Below are positions 55,839 to 64,000 of a DNA stretch of 64,000 bases, in pieces; within the stretch, counting starts at the first letter, position 1; every line of letters starts with the position of its first letter. The notes under the pieces are model-generated. The model had not been told where the DNA came from and made no database searches. It worked only from the letters and a program-made list of their open reading frames with translations. The stretch covers positions 2,950,247-3,014,246 of the forward strand of contig CM045734.1 in the NCBI GenBank assembly GCA_024760905.1. Reading direction: 5' to 3'. The stretch comes from Plotosus lineatus (taxonomy: Eukaryota; Chordata; Actinopteri; Siluriformes; Plotosidae). Made by a program: the position numbers and the translations under genes.

Positions 55839-58800
55839 ATGGAAAGTCCATCTACAGAGAAGGTTTGTTTTGCAGATGTGAGAAAGGTGGGTTATTTAAG
55901 GAAACCCAAAAGCATGCACAAAAGGTTTTTTGTTCTGCGGGCTGCAAGTGATACCGGACCTTCCAGGTTGGAGTACTACGAGAATGAGAAAAAATGGAGA
56001 CAGAAGTCTGGGGCTCCGAAAAGGTCAATCCCACTTGAGAGCTGCTTCAATATTAACAAAAGGGCAGATTCCAAAAACAAACACCTTGTTGCTCTTTACA
56101 CCAAGGACGAATATTTTGCAATCGCAGCAGACAACGAGCTGGAGCAGGATGTGTGGTTTCAGGCCCTCGTCGACCTGCATAACCACGAGAAGGTCCACGA
56201 AAGTGCCCGGAGTAAAAGTATTGGAGGAGAAAATAATAATTATGGAGAGATGACACCTGGGCCTGCCTTTAAAGAGGTATGGCAAGTTATACTGAAACCA
56301 AAGGGACTCGGGCAGACAAAAAATTTGATTGGCATTTATAGACTTTGTCTCACAAATAAGACTTTGGGTTTTGTGAAGCTGAACTCTGATGCTGCCGCTG
56401 TTGTTTTACAGCTAATGAACATCCGCAGGTGCGGTCACTCTGAAAATTTTTTTTTCATCGAAGTCGGGAGGTCTGCGGTGACTGGGCCTGGTGAATTTTG
56501 GATGCAAGTTGATGACTCGGTTGTGGCTCAGAACATGCATGAAACTATCTTGGAGGCTATGAAAGCCATGAGTGAAGAATTCCGACCACGTAGTAAAAGC
56601 CAATCATCGTCCAATTGCTCAAACCCTATTTCTGTGCCAGTGAGGACAAGGCATCATCACAACAACCCTCCTCCCAGTCAGGTTGGATTGGGAAGGCGTT
56701 TGAGGGCTGAAAGTGTAACTGCTACATCTCCAGCCGGCCCAGGTCGACACAGCCATTCATTCAGGGTAAGGGCTTCCAGCGACGGTGAAGGAACCATGTC
56801 GAGGCCAGCGTCTGTAGATGGGAGCCCTTGTAGTCCAAGATCTTCAAGGCAACAGTCCCAAAGGCACAGGGGAAGATCCAGACTGCATCCACCATTAAAT
56901 CATAGCAGGTCCATCCCTACACCATGTTCACGATACTCACCATCAGCTATCAGTCCTGTAAGTCTGTCCTCCAGCAGCACGAGTGGCCATGGGTCAACTT
57001 CTGATGGTCTTTTCCCCAGACGCTCCAGTGCTTCTATATCTGGGTCACCCAGTGATGGAGGTTTCATTTCTTCCGATGAATACGGTTCAAGTCCATGTGA
57101 TTTCCGAAGCTCTTTCCGTAGTATGACCCCTGACTCCCTTGGACACACCCCTCCTGCCAAGGAAGAGGATTTGAATAATTACATATGCATGAGCAAGTCT
57201 GGTTCACTAACTAGTACTGGGAGTCAGTCCAGAGGAACACCGTCTCATATGGATGAGCCAGAATTGGAGAAATGTTTTGGAAAAAGTACTCATTCTTCTT
57301 GCGTCTTGTCACCTTCAGCCACAAGCCACCAACCAACACCTTCACAGTCAACTGCTGTGTCTCTGGATGAATATACAGTCATGACACCAGTACATAATCA
57401 CAGCCAATCTGTATCATTGTCACCATCAGCATTCAGGAACTTGTCCACACATTCGTATCCTGAAGAATGCTTGGATGTGCCAACGAGAGAAGGAGGCAGC
57501 GGGTCCAGTCAAAAGGATGACGGCTACATGCCAATGTCACCAGGTGTAGCCCCTGCGATGGTAATGGGAACCAGTGGAGACTACATGCCTATGAGTCCAA
57601 AAAGCGTCTCAGCCCCACAACAGATTATTAATCCACGGCAGCACTCGCGAGTAGACTCCAATGGCTACATGATGATGTCACCGAGTGGTAGCTGTTCCCC
57701 AGATGTTTCTTCAAACTACAGAAAGATCTGGATCAACAGCATGAACCCTATGTTGTCCATTGAGAGCACAGAGGGGAAAACATCCTCACGCGGAGACTAC
57801 ATAAACATGTCTCCTGTAAGCACCTCAACCACCGGTACTCCGCCTGACTGCTACTTCAACCCTGGAGATGAAGCGTCCAGACCAGCATACTCCTACTACT
57901 CTTTACCCCGTTCCTTCAAACATGCCAACAGGAAGCAGGACCAGAGCCCTTTTCGGCTGCCACTTGGTAGTGGTCGCTTGGTTTTTGCTGATTCTTCCTC
58001 GTCCTCAGCTAGCAGTGACAGTTTGGGTGGTCAGTCTAATTCACAACAACCTTCTGTTAGGTCCAAACAGTCAGAGGTCACCTCAAAGCTTTCACGGCCA
58101 ACAAGGCTATCACTGGATGCTACCAGAGCTAACACTCTCCCTCGAATGCGTGAAAGCCCTTTTCCAAGTGAGCCAAAAAGTCCAGGAGAGTATGTCAACA
58201 TTGAGTTTAATGATAAAGCATTTTCAGCAAGCATAGCATCACTGTTTTCACCAGTGATCGGTAGCCATAGAACTGATATCCAGTTGACTTATTCTAACTA
58301 CATGAATATGCAGCTATTTTCACACAGCGTGCTCTCCCCAGATAGAAAGTCAACGTCCAATTCCCCAGACTACAGCATTGTGAAACCCTCAGAAAACGTG
58401 GACACCTCACCAAGTCAAGAATGTGACTACATGAGTATGCAACTGGGCTCTTACTCTGCAGTCTACCCAGGTTCACAGACAATGCTCGTAAACTCATCTT
58501 TGCAAGACTCGGAAGTCCTGCTCTGCTCCAAGTCCCCCAATGATGACATTTCAACATTGGATGAAACCCCAGGAAGGCCTCAGCTTGTTGGTCCTTTAAC
58601 AGATCTCAGTACTTTCTCCCGGGTAAACCCGAGTCACACGAGAAACCAAGGTGCCAAAGTGATCCGGGTGGATCCGCAAGGCAGGAGACGACACAGCTCG
58701 GAAACTTTTGCCTCAACAACCACCAAAGGTGCTCTCAGTACTGCAACAGGTTTTAAGTCAGATGTCAAACGTCACAGTTCTGCTTCATTTGAGAACGTCT

Positions 58801-59105
58801 GGCTAAAACCCATCGAAGCTTCCAATGCCACTGCTTCCCCTGCTCCCGGATCAGCATCCAATATCGACCATCAGAGCCAAAATGGCCTCAACTACATTGA
58901 TCTGGATCTGGCTCAAAATCGAGAGAAGTTTGTGCAGGATTGGGGCTCGAGCTTCCAGTCTCGGCAGGTGGACCTTGGGGTGACAGGAGCAGCGGAGGAA
59001 CTGAGTGCCTATGCCAGTATAAACTTTCAGAAAGTAGATGACACTAGAGGAAACCTCACTTATAGAGAAGGTAATGCGTGTGTCACTTTACTTTATCAGA
59101 TTTAA
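55839..59105 (+). CDS. irs1: irs1, insulin receptor substrate 1
   Basis: 1088 codons in one exon (human about 1242). Cytosolic docking protein phosphorylated by the insulin and IGF1 receptors; recruits PI3-kinase, GRB2 and SHP2. PH domain about residues 13-115 (VRKVGYLRKPKSMHKRFFVL to VWFQALVDL). PTB domain about 144-247 (FKEVWQVILKPKGLGQTKNL, NIRRCGHSENFFFIEVGRSA). Tyrosine motifs: YICM 448, YMPM 563 and 582, YMMM 610, YINM 654, GEYVNI 785 (GRB2-type), YMNM 821, YMSM 864, NYIDL 1019 and AYASI 1058 (SHP2-type). The SRSIP, RRSSAS and SSDEYGSSP blocks between PTB and tail mark it as IRS1 rather than IRS2. The start has a strong context (A at -3, G at +4). The human C-terminus ends just after YASISFQK; here the frame runs on and crosses a GTAATG donor-like site at 59071, so the true end may be spliced. 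Confidence 0.96.
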   Translation: MESPSTEKVCFADVRKVGYLRKPKSMHKRFFVLRAASDTGPSRLEYYENEKKWRQKSGAPKRSIPLESCFNINKRADSKNKHLVALYTKDEYFAIAADNELEQDVWFQALVDLHNHEKVHESARSKSIGGENNNYGEMTPGPAFKEVWQVILKPKGLGQTKNLIGIYRLCLTNKTLGFVKLNSDAAAVVLQLMNIRRCGHSENFFFIEVGRSAVTGPGEFWMQVDDSVVAQNMHETILEAMKAMSEEFRPRSKSQSSSNCSNPISVPVRTRHHHNNPPPSQVGLGRRLRAESVTATSPAGPGRHSHSFRVRASSDGEGTMSRPASVDGSPCSPRSSRQQSQRHRGRSRLHPPLNHSRSIPTPCSRYSPSAISPVSLSSSSTSGHGSTSDGLFPRRSSASISGSPSDGGFISSDEYGSSPCDFRSSFRSMTPDSLGHTPPAKEEDLNNYICMSKSGSLTSTGSQSRGTPSHMDEPELEKCFGKSTHSSCVLSPSATSHQPTPSQSTAVSLDEYTVMTPVHNHSQSVSLSPSAFRNLSTHSYPEECLDVPTREGGSGSSQKDDGYMPMSPGVAPAMVMGTSGDYMPMSPKSVSAPQQIINPRQHSRVDSNGYMMMSPSGSCSPDVSSNYRKIWINSMNPMLSIESTEGKTSSRGDYINMSPVSTSTTGTPPDCYFNPGDEASRPAYSYYSLPRSFKHANRKQDQSPFRLPLGSGRLVFADSSSSSASSDSLGGQSNSQQPSVRSKQSEVTSKLSRPTRLSLDATRANTLPRMRESPFPSEPKSPGEYVNIEFNDKAFSASIASLFSPVIGSHRTDIQLTYSNYMNMQLFSHSVLSPDRKSTSNSPDYSIVKPSENVDTSPSQECDYMSMQLGSYSAVYPGSQTMLVNSSLQDSEVLLCSKSPNDDISTLDETPGRPQLVGPLTDLSTFSRVNPSHTRNQGAKVIRVDPQGRRRHSSETFASTTTKGALSTATGFKSDVKRHSSASFENVWLKPIEASNATASPAPGSASNIDHQSQNGLNYIDLDLAQNREKFVQDWGSSFQSRQVDLGVTGAAEELSAYASINFQKVDDTRGNLTYREGNACVTLLYQI

Positions 59106-60038
59106 GGCATGTAAACTTTGTTTTCTGTGTGTGAGAGATCACGGCATTCAAAAAGGGGAATGTGCATGTCATGTTAGAAAATAGTATACTTGTGGAGTTG
59201 AGGCTTTTAGCAGAAAATCCCTTCATACCTGCTCAATGGAGGGGTATGGTGACAATTCGGATGCCCTCACAAGGTGACAGACTAATGAATACTTGTGGGT
59301 GTGAAATGAACCTGTTTAACTTTAAATGCAGTAATGAGATTTTTGTCCATTGAGCGTCTGAAGTTCATTTTTGTGCCGCTGTTGGTCCTCCATGGCATGA
59401 GCGGTTTAGTCAGCGGTTGATTCAAGAGTCAGTGTTGACGCAGTTGTGCTCGTACAGCAGCTGATTTATATCGACCTTCTTGCCAGGGAGAGAGCTCTGT
59501 GTGTGATCTCTCTCAAGAGAAAGCAAATCTGCTCTCGAAAGAGTTTTAAATAAATCTTTGAGTTCATCACATTTCTATTTATTAATACTGAACAATTCTT
59601 TCACTTGCATTTTGGTTTCATGTCTGACTTGCCCACAATGCCATTGATAAGTGAACTGAACTCATCGCTTGAAATTTCCAACTCAAATCCAACTCAAAAG
59701 CACACCCTTAATGCAAACATTCTGCGATGTGACTGCACAGTTTTGACTTTGATGGGAGTTTTTTATTTGAGTATTTGCTTTATGTAAATAACACGTATTA
59801 GCTTGTTCAATCTATAACCATGATGTCACATAACCCATGTAATGAGGTATAGCTTGTACGTTCATTTTACATCTCTTTAATTTTGCTAGAAACATTGTTT
59901 CTGAAATGACTTAATTTGAATTCTTTACAAAGTCTGTAAAGAAAAAAAAAGAGCTATGCTGCCACTCTGTTAAACTGTCTCCCCTCACCTCAGCAATCAA
60001 AGCTTCAAATTTCATACTAATATTATCGTCAACATAAG
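59106..60038 (+). other. irs1 3' flank or first intron
   Basis: No second coding exon was recognised. If the donor at 59071 is used this is intron; otherwise 3' UTR. AATAAA-type words occur at 59549 and elsewhere but none can be preferred. Confidence 0.4.
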
Positions 60039-60378
60039 GGGCAGTGGTGGCCTCGTGGTTAAAGGTGCTGGTTCGCTGATCTTAAGGTTGGGGGTTCAAG
60101 TCCCACTCTCCACAATGTTGTCACTGTCCCCCCAGTGCAGCCAACTGGGTTATCAAAGGCTGGTCATGTCTCTCACTGTCTATGGTGAGAGGCATGTAAA
60201 AGAACCATTGCTGACTTTTGCAGAGTAGGCTGCATAGCCGTCAGCGTGTTTCCACCCCTTGCTTGTGTTCCTTGGGTTGCGTCAGGAAGGGCATCCGACG
60301 TAAAAACCTATGACAAATCAAACATGCGTTGCTTCACTGTAGCGACCCCTAAGAAAAATAATATAAAATAATAAGATG
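60039..60378 (+). mobile_element. tRNA-derived SINE, divergent full-length copy
   Basis: 17-bp target duplications attatcgtcaacataag / attatcctcaacataag (60022-60038 and 60379-60395; one mismatch). The head has 'gtggcctcgtggttaaag' and 'gggttcaagtccc'. The RTE-like tail is degraded ('ctgtagcgacccctaag'). More diverged than other copies, so older. Confidence 0.88.
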
Positions 60379-60395
60379 ATTATCCTCAACATAAG

Positions 60396-60578
60396 CAAAA
60401 ATATTATCTGTAAACAAAAAAAATAGTTAAACGAGTAGAGATGTTTATTTTTCATTGTGGGGTTTGGCTCTAAAAGTAATTTTTAGTCCAAAACGGAGTA
60501 ACAATTCTTTACTAATTCCAGGCATGTGATTTTTCCACGAATTCTCGGAATTCCAATTTTTTTCATTGACCCAGTTAA

Positions 60579-60611
<33 letters not shown>

Positions 60612-62125
60612 TTATTTTTTTTTTCATGCCGAATATGTCATAACCTTTTCCGCTTTTATTCTGTTCCGAGTTTTGCATAAAATGACCTCTCTTGAAACGT
60701 TACTGCTGATTGGCTGATGGCTTTCTAATAGCCAATCGCTGATGTTGAAACATGTACGTAGACATTCGCGCCACTTTCGATCTGTTCAGCTATCGAAAGC
60801 ATGTTGGTGATCGAGAGAAAAGTTTCTGCTCGAATCAAAGAAAGAGACAAAGTCGTGAAAAACAAGTTTAGGTGACAATGGATGGAAAAAGGAACAGTAG
60901 CATTCAATTGGCAGAATATTTGGTGTTCAAGCAAAGATTCCAGACCCCTACAGACTGAACCCTTTGCTTGCCATTCGACCAGAAATTTCCGTGCAAAGAA
61001 AAGACCCAGTGAAACAACCAGTACCTGTCGCCGATCGATTAGTTAATTTTGAGGTATGTTTGAGAATTTTGTTGTCTAGTTTCCGATTATATTTTTCAAA
61101 TTATTGTGAATGCATGCGTGTTTTAGGCGTAGGACGTTCATGTGTTTATTCCGGGAACTGAATCAAATGAGCCGACTCTATGGTCACTGAACCATTTTTC
61201 TGCTGTTAGAATATATAAATTATTGCCGCATTAACTCACCACTTTTTCATAATTAACTTATGTAAATAGGCATTGTTATTCAGTGTTTCTAAACAGCAGC
61301 GGGAGTGTGTGCTCGTGTAATTATCCCATTAATATTGGAAATGTAAAACTATGAATCTGAACCTCAACCGAAACACCTCAGCATCCAGAAGGACAACAAA
61401 CTTTCTAAGGCAGCGTCCAGAAGGACAGTCCAGGCTGCACAAAATGAAGCATGAAAGTACCATGCTAAAGCACTAAAGACAAAGAAACATCAATTCAAAA
61501 AACGTATGTCATGTATAGCATGTCATGTGTATAGTTTGTTTCCTGATTGTGTTTAAAGATTGTCTTGATAATAGTGTTGTGAGGCAGGACATATCTATAA
61601 GAGTGACTATTTGATTTGTGACTGTGACACTTTGATTAGTGTTGGAATCCCACATGATAATTCCACAAGTTGAGGTACAGTATGTATATGGAGATTAGAA
61701 ATTAAAATTTCTAGAGCTCTTTCAGTGTCATGAAATAGCCTTTCCCCCCTCTGAAATTCTTAAAACCTAGGCGCTTCCGGGGGGGGGGGGGTCTTTGCCC
61801 TCCTGTCTCCCCACCAGGGCCTACGCACCCCACACCCCTGGCTGATTTTCAGATATTTTGGTGATGGTTAAACTATAGTTATAATCACGGCTGAATGACA
61901 CAGCTAAAATTATGTCATGATATTGCTCATTTTATATCTCGATAATGATATAGTACATTTGGCCATTTAAAGTATCCATGAATAAACAAACAAACTTATT
62001 TTTCATATGGGGAGGTGGCTTGGAGAGAGACAGCTTCATTCAGCCAGTCATGCAGCATAAACCACCTGAATGATGGAAAATGTTGCCATAAAGAGTATAA
62101 TTTGGAATACAATTATATAGACACT
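60396..62125. other. no recognised gene
   Basis: AT-rich sequence with an A-run/(TA)n at 60576-60610. Frames at 60725-60934 and 60964-61161 have no recognisable domain. A 10-G run is at 61780-61791. Confidence 0.45.
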
Positions 62126-62240
62126 GCGATGGCCTGATGAACTGTCCAGGGTGTTCCTCGCTCAGTTGACTGAGGTGGGCACCAGCCTCCCCGTGAACGT
62201 AATTAAGATTAAGCAGCTTAAAAAATGAATGAATGATGTA
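62126..62240 (+). repeat. SINE tail-type repeat (cctgatgaactgtccagg)
   Basis: Matches the exchanged tail seen at 43694-43824 and ends in aatgaatgaatg. No tRNA-like head precedes it, so the tail also exists alone. Confidence 0.7.
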
Positions 62241-63376
62241 ACTAACAATGCAACAAATGAAACTAGACATTTTTGTCATCATATCACAGCTAATTTATGA
62301 GCTACTCTAGGTACAAAGATAAAAATGTCTATTTGAAACTCGACACCATCTACATAGTAAGCAGTCCATGCAATGGTGGAGGACATCGTAATAATGTAAT
62401 ATATTAAGAAGCAGCCAGTGTGGGCTCACGAGTGGCGCGTTGGCAGGGCGTGCGACTATCAACTTTTGTAGGTCCTTATCGAGGTTGAAGCCAAGTTCAT
62501 GTCCGATCAGTCTGATTTGGCTGTGCTCTTGCAGGAGCTGAGTTCCTGTGAGATTATTCATACAAAAGGTGTGGATAGCGAATCAGGCACCTCTTCATGG
62601 TTGGTGGTGGTTGTATGTGATGGCAATACTATGCTGGCTACAATTAAATTACAGTGAAAATTCATGAAAAAGCAAGCAGTGTTTGTAGACTGAGGTAGTC
62701 TGTGAGACTGTTAAAAACATTTCTGCCTGTTTTGGCCACAAAAAAAAAAAAAAAAAAAAAAAAAGATTTCACGTGCGATCCCTCATTTTCCACTGACACC
62801 TTCCAGTATTCCTCCAACTGTTCTGTATCAAACATTTTGTTCCTGTACCCGACAAGAGCAACACCATACAGATGTTTATAACTTCGAACAAACTCACATA
62901 AACATCTCTTCCAGAAGTTCCAGAATTATTACAATTTCTTTGTTGTGACAGCTATTGCCTACAGTGCCCCTACGATTCCTGGAGGTAGAGCTCATTTCAA
63001 TACGTATGCACAATCCCAAAGAAGACGAATTCAAACAAATATGTACGAAGTGAACAGAGATTATGGATATGAGGCTCTGTCCAGATTCATTTTGTCTTTA
63101 ACGCCAAGTATGAATAAGTTATACAGTGCAGCGTTGAGTGTATGTGATTGTATTGTTTTAAGTGATTGAGCAGCAATAAGCAGAAAGTCCAATGATTTGT
63201 GATCCAGAGATTCAGATGCAGTCACCATCCTGGGACTCTATAGTAGGAGTGAATCGTGTGTATGAGAGAGTGAGAATCCTTAATGGGTCCCCTGCCTCTG
63301 AGGGGCCACAACAGCAACAGGAGCAGGGAGGTGTTCATTACATGGCCACACTAAACATGATTCTCTCCTCATGCAG

Positions 63377-63410
<34 letters not shown>

Positions 63411-64000
63411 GAGGTGAACCAGTTCATTGGTGGGCCAAGTCAGGGTAAGATGAGTGAATGTCCCACCCTTTCCAAGTATCATTTTTCTTATCGCTCCCTC
63501 TCTCTAGCACACACACATGTGCATACAGGCAGAATATGTTTGCAGTATGATATAAAACTTGTAAGAAATACATTTTTTTTCCATCTGATAAGTGTATGTG
63601 GTCAGACAAATTATTGTCCTTTATTTTTAGTGTGCATGTGTGTGTATTTGAATATTTTGGCTTTAATTATAGGTGCATGCTACATTGCAGCTGCTTGCCC
63701 TCGATGCCAGTCTCCATGGTTACATTGTCGCCACACCACAGAGCTCGCAGATTTTTTTTTTTTTTTATTTTTTTTTAATGTCACAGTATATTAAGGGGCC
63801 GTGAAAGTGAGTCGCTGAGAACAACTCAAAAGTCGTACACCGATTGGTCCAGTAGATGGGTTGGGTGAAGTGATGGCGTTCCTTAGTGGGTTGGGTCAGG
63901 ATATGATGACTGGCTCCACCTATTCCAATCTGTCTTACTGGAGAAAAGGAGAGACGTGTCAGGGCTGTAAATGAAGCAAGCATGCTAATATGTTGAATGA
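62241..64000. other. no recognised gene; tRNA-like repeat and simple repeats
   Basis: 62418-62640 resembles the tRNA-like repeat at 48188. A poly-A is at 62740-62764, (CT)n at 63377-63411 and a T-run at 63750-63777. Frames at 62945-63169 and 63192-63794 have no recognisable domains. A second irs1 exon could lie here but was not identified. Confidence 0.4.

Noticed and set aside
56900..57160. Minus-strand frames inside irs1
   Set aside because: Overlap the strongly supported irs1 coding sequence and match nothing recognised.
60725..61161. Two short frames downstream of irs1 as a new gene or second irs1 exon
   Set aside because: No domain, no convincing splice sites in the needed phase, and no match to the IRS1 C-terminus.

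Overview
The window is genomic DNA from a ray-finned (teleost) fish. The evidence is eukaryotic exon-intron structure, long CA/TA/GA microsatellites, and dense teleost-type repeats: Tc1-like transposons, Rex3/RTE, Rex1-like and L2 LINEs, and tRNA-derived SINEs. No species call is attempted. Only two host genes can be supported. At the left edge, on the minus strand, are five coding exons (positions 1159-4770) of rhbdd1, an ER rhomboid protease. At the right, on the plus strand, is the large coding exon of irs1, insulin receptor substrate 1 (55839-59105). The genes are divergent, head to head, as RHBDD1 and IRS1 are in human 2q36, so the pair looks like ancient conserved synteny.

The roughly 50 kb between them (4.8-55 kb) is almost entirely transposon-derived. 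Regions: 4.8-7.0 kb, a Tc1 inverted-repeat fragment and a 5'-truncated RTE LINE; 7.0-9.0 kb, Tigger/pogo-like fragments; 9.7-11.3 kb, a LINE fragment, a MITE and a 3'-less RTE copy; 13.2-15.2 kb, a DNA-transposon-like element carrying two independent SINE insertions; 16.6-18.1 kb, an L2-like LINE; 22.0-24.2 kb, a chimeric Tc1 element containing a copied rhbdd1 exon; 24.7-25.8 kb, a 1-kb polypurine block and large microsatellites; 28.0-29.7 kb, Rex3; 30.0-35.2 kb, a second Rex3 with two LINEs nested in it; 35.3-38.8 kb, a Tigger-like element and another RTE-like LINE; 39.7-48 kb, Tc1 elements, an RTE copy and a Tigger-like element split by a Tc1; 50.3-51.1 kb, the 3' end of a LINE with a restriction-like endonuclease; 51.6-54.7 kb, a near full-length RTE LINE. 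Downstream of irs1 (59.1-64 kb) is sparse, with a SINE and simple repeats.

The most informative observations concern rearrangement. (i) An 89-bp rhbdd1 exon with both splice sites was copied 20 kb away into a Tc1 element, and diagnostic bases locate the entry and exit points of the template switch. (ii) An abundant SINE is built from a tRNA-like head, a middle segment and pieces of both ends of the resident RTE LINE, and a subfamily has exchanged that tail for another. I saw no convincing new gene system: no CRISPR array, no operon and no unexplained conserved multi-exon ORF. The two host proteins act in unrelated processes (ER membrane proteolysis and insulin/IGF signalling); their link here is only positional.
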